Source: Diphasiastrum complanatum (lineage: Eukaryota > Streptophyta > Lycopodiopsida > Lycopodiales > Lycopodiaceae). Taken from it: DNA of 64,000 nt. Under the pieces are notes generated by a model that did not search any database, had not been told where the DNA came from, and was given only the letters and a program-made list of their open reading frames with translations. Location: assembly GCA_029204225.1 (NCBI GenBank), contig CM055114.1, positions 17,773,849-17,837,848 on the forward strand, written 5' to 3'. Positions 1-12,051 of the stretch are shown piece after piece; position 1 is the first letter of the stretch, and the number at the start of each line of letters is the position of its first letter. The position numbers and the translations under genes were made by a program.

Positions 1-518
1 TTAACTTTTACTAATTTATAGAATTGCTTGAAAGCAATCTGTCCGAAGGCAATCGGCTCTCCATTTAAAGCTCTCAGTAGGTATCCCATATTCGTATTTG
101 AGATGGTGTACTCTTGCTCTGGTAAAAAGATAGAAGCAAGAGCAAATCTCACAAAGCTCTTGAGATTGGGGTCTCTAATGTAAGAGAGTTTATATCCCCG
201 TTTCTCGAGATAAGCTTCTTCTTGGAAAACACCGCTCTTCGCAATGAAATCCGGTTTAGTAACTGGCATATTGCCGTCCATAGGCAATCCTAAGGCACGA
301 CAGTAAAACCCTTCTGTGATAACAATCTCTTGATTGCGGACGGTTGTGGAAATATGTCCTGCTTCTATTTCGCCTAAGTTTTGGATCAGCTCATAACATA
401 AATCAGTAAGAATTACTGATGGATTGAATTGAATAAGTCCTTCAATTCGCGCTCGTACAACTAGTGGTTGTAATACTGGTATCACTGGCTTTGGGTGCGT
501 TTTGAATACAATCGCCAT
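1..518 (-). CDS. Unknown protein, partial, open at window edge
   Basis: An uninterrupted reading frame of 172 codons runs from an ATG at 516-518 to the first base of the window without meeting a stop, so the gene is cut by the edge. The frame is open upstream to a TAG at 618-620. The product has charged and hydrophobic stretches, with local motifs such as LPMDGNMPVTKPDF and FVRFALASIFLP. I see no catalytic motif, zinc finger or signal peptide and do not recognise the family. It lies downstream of the Gypsy-1 pol remnant on the same strand. It may belong to the same kind of repeat-borne unknown protein seen at 3757-6692 and 8065-14554, but I could not align them by eye. The lack of stops contrasts with the decay around it. 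Confidence 0.5.
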   Translation of the reverse strand, partial: MAIVFKTHPKPVIPVLQPLVVRARIEGLIQFNPSVILTDLCYELIQNLGEIEAGHISTTVRNQEIVITEGFYCRALGLPMDGNMPVTKPDFIAKSGVFQEEAYLEKRGYKLSYIRDPNLKSFVRFALASIFLPEQEYTISNTNMGYLLRALNGEPIAFGQIAFKQFYKLVKV

Positions 519-949
519 GGTGTTTGCAGTTGTAAATGAGCGATGGCAGACAAGAGCTTGATCGCAACAATTCGCAAATCGGAGAGCAAGAGTGATGGAA
601 AGTGGTAGCGACAACAACTAAAGTGTTTGAGGTTTTAGGCATATTGATGATATTTTGGCGGATTAGACTAATATTAAATGGAAGCGTGTCCTTCATTTTG
701 AAGGTACATACTCAATAATAAAGTGTCTAGTCCTAGAAAAACAAAAAAAAACAAAACACACGAATGTTTCGCTTACTAAGTCGAAGCAAAAATTATTATG
801 CAAAAAATATGAAGGTAGTGTCGCACTTTCCGTATTTCTAAAATGGTAAATACACTGTGGTGTCGGATTTTTCGCAAAATATAAAATGTAGCAATGCTTC
901 GGTATTTTCGGCATTTTTGCTAAACTTTGGTAAAAAGATACATCAGAAA
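519..949. other. AT-rich spacer, possible Gypsy-1 3' noncoding region
   Basis: No supported gene. This is the 3' flank of the Gypsy-1 pol remnant and could hold part of its 3' LTR, but no second LTR copy exists in the window to prove it. Short reading frames here have no recognisable content. Confidence 0.4.
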
Positions 950-2439
950 TTAGTCATAGTAGCGCTTCACCCTTGAACCATTTACTCGAGTGTCAAGTAA
1001 ATGTCCTTGGAGATCAACTAACTAAAGTGATCAAAACTTCTATGACTTTATACGGTCCCATCCATCTGGTATGTAATTTTCCAGAAAACAACATGTGTCT
1101 GTTATCATACAGAAGCACATAGTCTCCTCGTTTAATTATTATTTTCTTAATGGATTGGTCAAAATTTTCTTTTCTTTTATTCTGAACTCGTTCAGTCTCG
1201 ATTAATGAAAGACGAAGATCCTCTTCCAGTTGCGTCAAAGAAATCATTAGCTCCCGGAGACTATCGTGTTCATCCATTCGCTCTTTATTACTAGTGCGAA
1301 ATGTCGGAACTTTGAACTCTATTGGTAGTATGGGATGCATTCCATACACAAGATAGTATGGAGTCTGCCTAGTTGTAATCTTTTCAGTAGTTCTATATGC
1401 CCATAAGACAGACGGTAACTTCTGATCCCAAGCAGAAGAATGTGTTTCTGTTCCTTTATTCAAAATTTTACATAGAATTCCATTTGCTCGTTCCGTAATC
1501 CCATTTGCTTTTGGATTATATGGAGTGGTTTGGCGATGTGTAATAGAAAAATACGACAACATGGCTTCAATGGTTTGATTAAGAAAATGGGTTCCCCTAT
1601 CGCTAACAAGTTCTGGGACAACCATATCGCGTGATAATGTTTTGGAATAAAAACTTTGCTACAGTCTTAGCATCGTTCTTAATTGTGGCTTCGGCCTCTA
1701 CCATCTTGGTAGCATAGTCCGTGGCAACGAGTATGTAACGACGACGAGTTTTACGCGTGATCGGTTTGATAGGTGCTACAAAATCTATCCCCCACTTCTC
1801 AAAGGGTTCTAAGGGGATAAATGGAGTAAGCGGCCAATGTGTTGCGAAGCTGGGTTTCCCCATCCTCTGGCACGCATCATATTTTTTAATGAATAATTTA
1901 ACATCTCTATAGACGGTAGGCCACCAATATTTAGCATTTAAAATCTTTTTTGTAGTGTTTTTAAGAGCATAGTGACCCCTCGAATCTTCCTCATGTAGTG
2001 CACTTATTACAGCGGTTGTCTCGGTTGGTTCTAAACATCGGCGAAGACTTTTGTCAGTTCCTAATTTATGAAATATACTATTTACAATCGTATAAGGTCC
2101 TACCTTAGAAAGAAAAACAGTTTTTTGTTGTTTATTAAAATGTTCAGGATATATCTAGACCTGTAAAAAATTAATAACGTCCATATAAATTGATGTTACT
2201 TATTGAATATGCATTATATGTTCATCTAGAAATTCATCAAAAATAAGATCTAATTGATTTTTTGTTTGAAGGCAGGATATATAATCAGCATTTTGATGAT
2301 CCTTGCCTCTTCTTAATTCTATTTCATAATTAAACTCATCTAATAATAATACCCATCTAGCTATTCTATCTGAAAGATCAGGTTTATTCACTAAATGTTT
2401 TAATGCATAGTGATCTATGTGAAAAACAGTTTTGGTCAA
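950..2439 (-). pseudogene. Gypsy-1 pol remnant: RNase H, integrase
   Basis: Reading down the minus strand, the order is the end of RNase H with its connector (about 2439-2200, motifs FHIDHYALKHL and IARWVLLLDEF), then an HHCC zinc region (about 2000-1865, with GHYALKN and KKYDACQRM), then the integrase core (1863-1014, with WGIDFVAP, LVSDRGTHF and NPKANGITERANG), and a C-terminal tail ending DTRVNGSRVKRYYD at a TAA (950-952). The frame from 2439 to 1603 has two in-frame stops (2200-2202 and near 2155), and frameshifts lie near 1610 and 1020. RT, protease and gag are absent; the copy is cut at about 2440. The tail has no chromodomain and resembles the end of Gypsy-3 (DTLVNGSSLRRYYED), so both probably belong to one non-chromoviral Ty3/Gypsy lineage. 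Confidence 0.9.
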
Positions 2440-3243
2440 TGGCTTTGATGGTCAAGAGGAAGATCAAGAGGCTTCATCAACACCAATTGGAAATTGGCAA
2501 TCTGGAACTAGTCAAGAGCATCAAAGAATAATCAAATGGCCAAGGCACTAAGGATCTGTTTTTGCAGGTTATTGAAGACTCAAGTAAAGGAAAGGAGCAG
2601 CAAGGAAGTCTTGTTCAAACCTACTTTACTCATCTAACTTTATGTTTGAGCTATGTTATGTCAATGTGTGGGAATTGTCAAAATTTGGTGAATCTATGAT
2701 CATCTTTTTGTATCCAATGGATCTTGAAGAAGGACTAGTGCTACCTTCTAGTGCTACCTACTAGTTATGTGGAGTCTTATGGAGCTAGCTTAGCATCATT
2801 GTTGTACTCTCTTACTCATGGATTTTCGAGGCTTGATGGTTCTTCATGGCAAGAAGGCAATGGAGGCTCATTCATGGTGGATTTCGTCACATACACTTCA
2901 CATGAAGTGAAATATGGAGAAGACATGCAAGCAAGCATTGATCACTTTCATTTGTTACATGTTTGCTACTGTTTTACAGATATTTTAAAGGTGAAAAAAT
3001 GGAGGAATCATTCCATTCCCATTCTATGTTATTCTTCATGTACTAGTTTCATCTTGAAGTGTAAAATTGATGTAAGAAATAGTGAAACATCCAATATGGA
3101 CACTATTATCTATATCAATTATGAAGTTTATTGTTTTGTACATATTAGGATCATTGAGAGGTGATCTATCCTTAAGATGGAAATCATTCTTAAGTTAGAT
3201 CAAAGTAGTGTTGTAAAACTAGCAAGTAAAGTTGAAGAGGGAG
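2440..3243. other. No gene seen; upstream flank of a Copia-like LTR
   Basis: The Gypsy-1 remnant stops abruptly here. A 137-codon open frame at 2751-3164 (+) has no family resemblance, and I do not call it. The last 13 bases (3231-3243, GTTGAAGAGGGAG) look like a polypurine tract serving the LTR that follows. Confidence 0.4.
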
Positions 3244-3730
3244 TGTGAAAATTGTCAACATTTCCTAACTAGTTTTAGGCCAAATTTGGTATTTTTGGCA
3301 CATAGTTTTGGATCTAACCTTTCACACGTGTAGAAGAGGCCTAGATACTTTTATTCTCATATATCTCATATTGAAGAACTCTCAAACTCTAGGACCTTTG
3401 AAATGACACCAAAATCATGTTATTTGGACATATAGGCCAAAATTGGCTATTTTAGGCTATTGGTGCCCTAAAATTGGGTCCTAAGTTCTAGAGAGAGGAG
3501 AGAGAATCATCTCTCTCACCTATATTAGGCTGAAATTCGTGGAGAACAAATTGGAAAAACTTATTGTATTGCTGAGAGAGATCAATAGATCATTATCACA
3601 GTTCCTTCCTCTATTGAGAGTATTGTCTTGGTGTATTGTCTTCAAGCTTTTGTGTATGATCTTAAGAGGTTTCCAAAAGTGGTAAGCTACTACTGGGCAT
3701 CCTGTTTGCTGTTATTTTTGTCTACCATCA
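3244..3730 (+). repeat. Isolated Copia-like LTR (3' LTR or solo)
   Basis: The segment begins TGTGAAAATTGTCAAC directly after a purine-rich tract. The same arrangement occurs at the 3' LTR of Copia A (purine tract, then TGTGAAAATGTCAAA). It contains TTCACACGTGTA at 3321-3332, a near copy of the palindrome found in the other Copia LTRs here, and a CTCTCTC-rich patch near 3500. The 3' end is uncertain (about 3727-3730). No matching partner LTR or pol was found nearby, so it could be solo or the remnant of a deleted element. Confidence 0.5.
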
Positions 3731-3756
3731 GTACCTTTTATTAGTTTTTTTGTCTC

Positions 3757-6692
3757 TTGAATGCTTTGTCAAGTTCATGTGTATCAAAGGTAGCATTAGG
3801 ATGCTTTGCCATTTCTAGCTTTTGTAGCTTGTTGTGCAAAGATCTTAGCCAAGTATTTTGGGAGTTTGGATCCATTCAAGATCTACTTTTTTTACAATCG
3901 GGACCACCTCACGTTCTTATATCACCCTCTTGTGTCCAGCCAGCTATCGCTTTTGCGGTGGCCATCCACCCACAGACAACAGTTTCAGGGGAGGGAAATA
4001 GGGAGCTGCCTACAACTACACAAGCAGAAGACACAATTGTAGTTGATCCCATTCACAAAGACACTACAGAAGAGACAAGAGAAGCTGAACCTGATCAAGA
4101 AACAAAGGTAGAAGATCAAAATCAAGCTCAAGTAATAGTGGAGTCTAGGAAAGCCCAAAGGCCAAGGAGAAAATTGAAGACCTCTTTGCTCTAAAGCAAG
4201 ATGGCTTCATCGATGTAGACACTCTTGAATATATACTTTGATGAGGACGATCTTGTAGAAGAGGAGGTGGAGACAGTTCTAGAAGCAGTTGCACCAGTCA
4301 CATCGCTAACTTCCACCACCACTACCACCATTGTTGATACCACACTCGTCACCATCTCTCTTACCCCTGTTGCTACTATTCCTACCACTTCCATTAAAAT
4401 TGTTGTAAATACTCAACTAACCGTTCCATTAACGACGTTCCTCGATTTCTCAGTTCGTTTTTCCTACTTACCATCGTTTTTCTACTGAGTTCCCCGTCCT
4501 TCCAACCTATGACAGCTTGCCTAAAAGAGCCAAGCAGTCCTTGAAGTGGCTTGCTGAGACCTCATACCACCTTCATTGGATGGTAGACCAGCTAGCACAA
4601 TAGACAAACGAGCTCAGAACGGCAAAGCAGGACCTACAATTGAGAGTTGTTGACAGTTATGGAAAAGTTGCAGAGTGAAAGGGCCAAGAGATTGGAAGAG
4701 CAGAAACAGTTCTCAAATCAGCTCCAGTCTCTCCAAGAGGTGCAAGACTAGTTCGAGCACCGGTTAGATCTTCTGACTTAGGAAAATAAGAGAGTAACTA
4801 ACGTGATGACAACAGTCAAGCAACCAATTAAGCCAAAGGATATATATATATCAGTTCCATTTTTTAAGAGCGACAATAAAAATGGAAAAGTATATCTCCT
4901 TAATCCAGAAACACGAAGTCCTAAAGAGGAACCATCAGATATCAGAAGATGAAAGCAACAAAATGTTGTAAGCACTCAGAGAAAGCGTCCAAGAGGAACT
5001 TCTCTAGTATGAACAGCAGATGGACCTCATTTGAAATACGTCCTATAGACTCGACGTAGGCGTATTAGTGCAGAAAAAAGATGACTACAATGATGATGTT
5101 GGAGCTCTCGAGCAACTCTCTCCACAAACCTGTCGTGGACTCCTCCACTTACACTCAGTTGCCCCACTCGCCTTCTTATTTTTCTGAACCATTTTCATCT
5201 TGCCAGCCATCAATGCTTCTAGTTGCTTATTCAACCACTTCCACATCCACTTCTAACACCATACCCCCCACATCATCTCTTAAATCTGATGACCATTTTC
5301 TAAAACAGTTCATTTTACCAAAAACTCAGTATAACCTCATAACTAATCCGCTACCCTCTACTCGTAAACTATTTTTGCCTCCATCACCACCTGACTTTAA
5401 TTTTTTAGATCAAGATCCACTTGATGAGACTGTGTAGTCTTCTTTGGGAATTTCTTCATTACCTCCAAAAGGGAAGAGCAACATCTTCACTGGATCAAGG
5501 TCCAAGGATTCTTGATACAAAGAGTGCCATAGCCCTTGGATGACTATTTGGCAAGGCCATCAAGGAAGTTATCCGAGAAATCCATAGAAAAAATCAAAAG
5601 ATGGTACGATGATCGGAAAGAGCTGATGAATTCCAGAAGACTTACAAGAAAGGAGAATGAGGGGGCACAAAGAAAGTAACTACGGAAGAATATCCAAAGT
5701 TCAACGGTCTTGTGAACACTCCACAACCCTCTTGGAGGATCGTGATGATGCTGAATAATGGTGAGCAGCTTCAGGAGTACCTAATGGTACCAAGCTGGAG
5801 AAGTGTTGACCCCTATTATGCACCAATCAAGAGAAGAGACCTTTGGGAGAAAACGGAACCAGTTGAGCGACAAATCAATTGGCCTTTTATTGAAGGAATT
5901 GACTCAAGATCAGCTATGGTAAGTATCGAGACGTGCTACTAAAGTTTGAATACGCCTATAGAGGAAGTGCAGATACCGTAGTCCAAGAAAGTGCAGATTA
6001 TTGTTTATCCATAGCCTTTCTCATGACATTGGAGTGTTGTTGGGATAAGGGGCTACCACCCATAAAGCTGGACGTCAATCAACCTTTGCAATCAAAAGAT
6101 GCACATCTAATGATGGCAAGGCTTTATTTTGGAACTGTATTCACTTCTAGTCAATATGTGCAGATGATCAAGAATGGTATGAAATAAGTTCATACTTGGG
6201 ATAAGGCCGTACTTGGGACCTATTCCATTGGGCGCAAAGACAAGGTTCATCACATTTGAAACCATTGGAAAGAAGGTCGGCTACAAGAAATCTCTTGATA
6301 GAAGAAAAGCTGAAAAGAACAAGCAAGGGACTCTCGGTTATGCAGGCAATCCTGATAAGTTGTTGCAACTTGAAGTTTTGCTGAGACAAGCAACAACGAA
6401 GTCAATAAGTTCTTGGTTTTACATAGGCAAACCACACGTCGAAGTTGAAGCAGTGCAGTGGGACCTGCAACACTATAGGGGGAGGATAATGTTAGTTGAT
6501 GCTATCCCCCGAGGTGTCGATGCAGAACCTCTCCACTCAAAAGGGCTTCTAGTAGAGATGACGATGAGAGCCGAGACTGAGAGCACGAGAATTGTTAGTG
6601 CTAGGCTAAAATATACAGTTGTGAGCCCCATGATAAGTCCCGAAAGATGGATAGCCATGTGGGAGCTAGCAATTGAGACTATCTCAACTTGA
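3757..6692 (+). pseudogene. Unknown repeat-borne protein, copy 1, C-terminal part, frameshifted
   Basis: Several open stretches in different frames follow each other and read as one decayed protein: 3757-4191, a piece at 4160-4245 in another frame (KIEDLFALKQDGFIDVDTL), 4225-4485, 5081-5434, 5712-5942, 5933-6184 and 6213-6692. In order they show a Glu/Gln-rich segment, an acidic patch (FDEDDLVEEEVE), a Ser/Thr/Pro-rich low-complexity region, a likely coiled coil near 4600-4780, and a globular end with PSWRSVDPYYAPIKRRDLW and SPERWIAMWELAIE. I do not recognise the family and see no RT, transposase or integrase motif. It is followed by the 6720-8064 repeat and then by the N-terminal half of another copy, so the layout is gene-repeat-gene. 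The acidic FDExDxxEEV-like patch recurs near the end of copy 2 (FDESDPLEGV), which links the two. Confidence 0.5.
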
Positions 6693-6719
6693 GTTATGTG
6701 TTGTAATAAAGAGGCCTCC

Positions 6720-8064
6720 TATTATCAAGTAAGAGGTGGAACTCAAATCATTATAGACTGGCGTTCACTCTGTTGCAAGAGGATAAGATACAATTGAGTT
6801 CAACAACTCGTGGCTATAGATAGAGGCCTCCTCCACGAGTTCCAAGACATGTGTATGTACTGAATGTTGTTGCTTTGTTAGTTGAAGATCATTCTACTTC
6901 CATTTCCTTCCATGTTCCATCTTCATGTATTTTGTTTGGGCACTGATGTATGAATATGCTTGTTTGGGATTAGCATCAAGTAGATGTGTAGGACTTGGAA
7001 ATTGATCTATCATTCCACTGAGTTATGATTTTTGTTACAAATATTGAGTGACAGTTGTAGCAAGCGCTTTGTAGGATTCCCAGTTGCTTAGTTAAAAGTT
7101 GTGTTTTTATCCTATGATTTCAGTAGGAGTAGAATCAAATTAATTCTCTGTTTTGTGAGTAGAATAGATTAGGAATAATCTGCAATCTGTAAAAATAAAA
7201 AAAGAACTGAAACAGTAGGAATTCGAGTCTTGACAGGTCCTAAATCCAAGATGAGCATCCATTGCCAATCAAAGATTGAAATCAGGTCATAGTTGTACCA
7301 GTTGACAGGCGGATTACAATATCACTATACTACCAAGTGTTCTATAGAGAGCAGACTAAAATCCATAGCAGATTTGTTTGTCAAGTCCGATTCTGTATCG
7401 AACAGTAATTGATTGAACACTCTTAGAATATTCGAATCTCAGCTAACTGAACAGTAAAAAATGAAGAGAATATAAGCAAACGTTGATAAGTTGAATCTCT
7501 GTCAAACTCTGTGAGGCAGAATCGCTGCTAGCTATTTAGCATAATCTGTAGCTGAAAAGTAGAGTCGTTGTTAGCTGAGAGTAGAATCGTAGCAAACAAT
7601 GGAGAATAGATGCTAGTAGAGGTAGAGAATCCTGAGCAAACAATGAGTATATTCTTCTGCAAACATTGAAGATTCAGCAGCAAACAATGCCAGATTTAGG
7701 TTGGACAGATCTTCAAAATTTAGTAGCTAGGCATAGGATATTCTTAGGCAAAATGTTCAACCTTTAGAACCTTTCTCAGATCAGTTCAGTCTGTCAGAAG
7801 CCTTTGCCGAGATTTTTACAACTTATTTTCATAGTATAGAACATGTCTGCAAAGTTTTGTCTAGAACTAAACAGCCAAACTAGCACATTGTCTAATGGAC
7901 CCTCCAAATCAGCCTACAAAAGGGTAGAATTCGATTTCATTTCTCACTTGTTCTAGTGAAGCTCTTGCGAAATTTTCCAGTGACCAAAACTTTCCAAATT
8001 TTTTATACTGCTTTCTGATATACTCTTGCGTCATTTGCCTTCAGTTTTACCACTTTTTCTTATC
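6720..8064 (+). repeat. Repeat copy A (LTR-like, about 1.3 kb)
   Basis: This stretch matches 60247-61320 on the same strand and part of 37498-37983 on the opposite strand. Shared landmarks are TATTATCAAGTAAGAGGTGG at its left end, ACAACTCGTGGCTATAG, CAGGTCCTAAATCCAAG and TAGAATTCGATTT near its right end. It sits between the 3' end of one copy and the 5' start of another copy of the unknown protein, as an LTR shared by two tandem elements would. I could not define exact LTR ends or a primer-binding site. No gene is seen inside. Confidence 0.6.
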
Positions 8065-8369
8065 ATGTCTTCCAATGATACCAATTAGTCTCCTCATTAT
8101 GTCATTCATTGTGGCATTCCGACCAAGACGGTTGTCATGATACTCCCTACCACAAGCATGGTGGCTCAATGGATGAACCTTGTTGAGCCTTTGCTCATGA
8201 CAATGGGGATCTACGAGTGCATCTTTCTTGGGAAAATCAATATGGATTTCATAACCATGACCGCCATAGGCATAACTTCTCGCACACAACCATCGCCAAA
8301 TCATAAGCTTGTGAAGAATGTCATCAAACCATTCATTGATACCACTGATGAATTCATTAGGAAAAATAT
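8065..8369 (+). pseudogene. Unknown repeat-borne protein, copy 2, N-terminal half
   Basis: The frame starts at an ATG just after repeat A. It has an in-frame TAG at codon 8, then stays open through segments such as PTTSMVAQWMNLVEPLL and VKNVIKPFIDTTDEFIRKN up to the left end of the 8370-13838 insert. The same frame resumes at 13844 on the far side if one copy of a proposed 5-bp duplication (AATAT) is counted. I do not recognise the family. Calling this the beginning of the protein whose C-terminal part is at 3757-6692 is an inference from position relative to the repeat. Confidence 0.45.
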
Positions 8370-8919
8370 GGGCTCAAAATGGGCCCTTTAAGAAATTTCA
8401 CTTTAGAGAGAGGTTACGTAGAGAGAGAATGCCAACCGGTAACTTCTGGTCGTCATTTTCTGAGTTTTTGGCCTTGTCCGATGTTTAACAGGTATGGCTA
8501 ACTTCAGACAATAGTTAGTTAAGCATGAGATGTAACTTCTCTTCATGCTCGTTCCAAAATTTGGGACTAAAGCTTTAAGACTGAAAATCTTGGTGTGCTC
8601 AATGCAAAAACTGAAGCAGGAGTAGGAGAACTTTTGAAATCATTATATGCTTATAGTGAAATATGAGGCGGGACGATTTTTCAATGCGACATAAACATTA
8701 CAAAAGTAAGGTATGCTAGATCTATTCATATTGATTTACTGTAGTTTGAGGCATTTACATGATTGTAGCTTTTAAGAATGGCAATGTTCCATTTGCATGT
8801 TGCTCTTCCGATGGAATGCACTCCAATTATTAAGAAAAATACGAAAGTTGTAGAGAATGTTGCTGCAATAGTTAGAGACTTGAGAATGAATAATCATATG
8901 AATATAGATTTATGGGTGG

Positions 8920-10603
8920 ATGGATCCAGCTACCAATTTGTGTCCAGATTTTAAGTCCATAACTCATCTTCTCAGATTTGTATGTGAAGGAAATAGCAGA
9001 TTATTTGGATATTGTCAAAGGTTGCGTGATATTGGAATGCATAGCATATCTTGTCTTAATCAACAATTACAGTTTGCTAATCAACAATTGCAACGTGCAA
9101 ATCAGCAATTGCTTCATTATGTGCAACACACTAGTGCTGAAAACAATGCACTCAAGATTGCTATGTCAGATTTGAATGCTACAATCACTACTCTTTGGGG
9201 ACAAAACCAAGAAATGTTAGAATCCATGGAAAAGTTGCGATCCGAGAGTTTAAAATCTGCTGTTGATATAAAAGTTATCAAAAAGACAATGATGAAGAGA
9301 AAAAGAAAGAGAGTACCGATGAAGAATATTGATGACTTATCTACACATAGCGGCAATAAAAAAAAAAATTGAGCATTCAAGTATGTTGTCATATAAACTG
9401 TTTATTTGATTTGTATATGTCATTTAAGTTTGATTTGCACTTGATAACATGGATTATTTATGTATTAAACATAATTTGAGTTTCATATGTTTGTTGCAGA
9501 TCATGTTTGGTGGCAAAGAATCATTTAACAGATCGTTCATACATTGGATCATCTTTAAGTCATGTTTTACCAAGAAAATCAGCAAAGGAAATGATGAAAA
9601 ATGCTCGGTTTGAAAAAATGAAAAATGAAATTGTAGAGACTATTTTGATTAAAGTTCAATCATACTTGGATGCAAATGTGATACAAGGTGCATGTGATGT
9701 ATCTGAATTTAGCAGAAATGCTTATTCTACTTTTTTTTAGAATAGTGAAAGAAGTTTTTTTCCAAGTGATGGTGAAGAAAATTTATCTTCCGCGTCCATA
9801 TCGGGTAAGATTAGCAAAAAATTATTATAATGACAGAATGTTCAAAGTAGTTGGCCAACCACTTCATATAACTAGATTATACAAATCAGAATATGGTGAG
9901 CTCAATTACAACGATTGCAATAATATTTTTCTTGATATTGAAAATGGTCTAAAATATATTATTTGGTTCTATAAACTAGACGAACATCAAGTAAATGGAA
10001 AGATCATTATTAAACGAGTGAGTGTCACTTTGATGAACAAAATTTCAGATACCGATGATCGAACGTTTAGTGTTCAATCGGAAAATCACATATGGTGGTT
10101 GGCGGCATTCCAGGTATACATTTCAATTTTCATTTAGAATATCATTATTAACAATTCATACCTTGCCAGTATAGTATTGACATGTCATGCATTATTTGCT
10201 TCTCTACAGGTCTTGAAAGAGGACCATAAAATACTTTCATGGATATTTTCAAGAACAGATTATGGCAAGATTATAAAGAGACATTTGGAGGGTGAGAAAT
10301 TTACAGTCGAAAACCATGGAAGTTTTCAAATTCAATGGCACCTTGCAAGGGATTTGAAAACATTTAAATGTATGCCCAATACGTCAGACTGGGGACTCCA
10401 ATTCTCGTGCTCCCATACATAACAAAGTAAGTGTATTTTTTTCAGATTTTATTAAGTTGAATTTTTTATATGAATTTTGATTTCACATTGATTCTCATAT
10501 ATTTATTGTTTTTTAATCGTAGTGATCAGTGGAGCTTATATGTGTTGTCGTTATATGTCAATGATGAGGGTGTGTATAATCCAGCTTGTTTAAAGATGAA
10601 CTC

Positions 10604-10692
<89 letters not shown>

Positions 10693-11371
10693 TGCCAGGA
10701 GTCATATCCAGAAAATACTGGAACTCTTTGCAGTACCACATGCAATAGCATATACAAAACTGAAAATGGTTGATGCAGAGGTAAAAATTTATCAATATCG
10801 GTTTGACATGTCCTTGTAGTTATTGTTTGGTTTTTTTTCATATCGTGCGCGCTGATCCGATATTTAAACAATATTTTTTGGATATCGGTTCGACGCATGC
10901 TTGTTTCCATTGTAGATATTATTATAACATCCTGCGCGTTCATCCGATATTTCATAATGTTAAAATTTTGTTACTAAATTTCGTTTATATTGGATACTAC
11001 GGTCCTCTTAGCAGGTTGATTCTGTCAGCTGTGCCATTGGTATACATTATGCAATGCCAAACACTTTTTTAATTGGCTTGCACTACAAGATGAACTTCCT
11101 AATCTGGAAGAGGTAATCAATAACATTTAATTGTTTTTTTTTTTTTCATAATCAAATTCCTAATAACTGATCTTTGATTAATAACATTTAACTATGTTTA
11201 TGTTTTTTTCAGTTTAAATGTCTGAAGGTCTCCCCAATGGAGATAATGCACTTCAGGCAAGAGACCATAAAGCTTGTGATCAAAAATTCATATCCAATTG
11301 CAGTGGCAGAGTGTTCTCCACCCAAGCTACTTCCAACTGGAGAAATGGATTTAGAGATCATAGATAGTTGA
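8920..11371 (+). pseudogene. Unknown multi-exon gene, plus strand, degenerate
   Basis: Successive exon-like blocks carry plausible GT-AG junctions. 8920-9388 is a Gln/Asn-rich probable coiled coil (QQLQFANQQLQRANQQL) followed by a KRKRKR cluster like a nuclear localisation signal. 9500-9740 contains LPRKSAKEMMKNARFEKMK and GACDVSEFSRNAYSTFF. Then come 9738-10110 (YNDCNNIFLDIENGLKYI, SENHIWWLAAFQ), 10210-10428, about 10690-10780 (HIQKILELFAVPHAIAY), an exon ending at 11112 (NWLALQDELPNLEE) and a terminal exon 11213-11371 ending in TGA. Introns include 10111-10209 and 11113-11212. Defects are an A-run frameshift near 9365, another near 10395 and a long CA microsatellite at 10608-10688. The family is not recognised. 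Its place between inverted repeats suggests, but does not show, a role in mobility. Confidence 0.45.
10608..10688. repeat. (CA)n microsatellite
   Basis: About 40 uninterrupted CA units lie inside the plus-strand gene of the candidate element. They produce artificial His/Thr or Val/Cys reading frames that are not genes. Confidence 0.97.
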
Positions 11372-11821
11372 TACTGATAAAAAGTTGGTCTCACTTGATG
11401 TGGATGAGACACATGTACAGAAAATTTTTATAGAAATATATTTACAGTTTTCTATTGTTGTTCTTACTTGTTTGTTTTCATGTTATTAATTCAGGTTATT
11501 ATTCATTCATCTTCAATTTCTACGGTTTTCCGACATGTTTTTTTTCATAGCCTTGGTCTGCCTTGTCTTTACCATGGTTTTTTTTGGATAAGTTCATAAA
11601 GATGATCTGATCGAACCTTTGCCACAACCAATCCAAATATGTGACATAAGTTCACTTAGATTTGTTGCAGCAAAGCTTTGATCAGATCATCTTCTGAATA
11701 TATCCAAATATGCCAAGAAAGGACAATAGAGACCAAGGCAATGAAGACCAAAAATACAACCGATATATCCGAGACTTCAACAAGGGCAAGTGTCGATTCG
11801 ATATCTTATTGTAGTGGTCAT

Positions 11822-12030
11822 TGGAATTCAGAAGATCTCCCCAATGGAGATAATGCATTTTTTGCAGGAGACCATAATGAATCTTGTTATCAAAAACTCA
11901 TATTATCCAGTTGCAGTTACATTGTGTTTTGCACCATGGAAATGGAGATCATAGAAATGAAAGAGCCTCATACAAAAGTGGTTCATATATCTTCAAAAAT
12001 GATGTATACAAAAAATTGTATTATATAATA
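11822..12030 (+). repeat. Second, diverged copy of the terminal exon (partial)
   Basis: Bases 11836-11950 repeat the exon at 11213-11371, with shared DNA TCTCCCCAATGGAGATAATG. In frame both copies give SPMEIMHF-QETI followed by LVIKNSY. This copy then shifts and stops. It lies 0.6 kb after the first copy in direct orientation, so it is a local duplication or an alternative last exon. Confidence 0.6.
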
Positions 12031-12051
12031 CAGAATTTTATTGTTCATAAT

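Noticed and set aside
442-914. Two minus-strand frames of 84 and 73 codons
   Set aside because: The first overlaps the longer open frame 1-518 in another register, and the second is AT-rich noise.
2751-3164. 137-codon plus-strand frame
   Set aside because: No family motif, no neighbour context and biased composition; likely chance.
10470-10955. Four open frames over the CA run (His/Thr and Val/Cys repeats)
   Set aside because: They are direct translations of the microsatellite on both strands and have no independent coding support.
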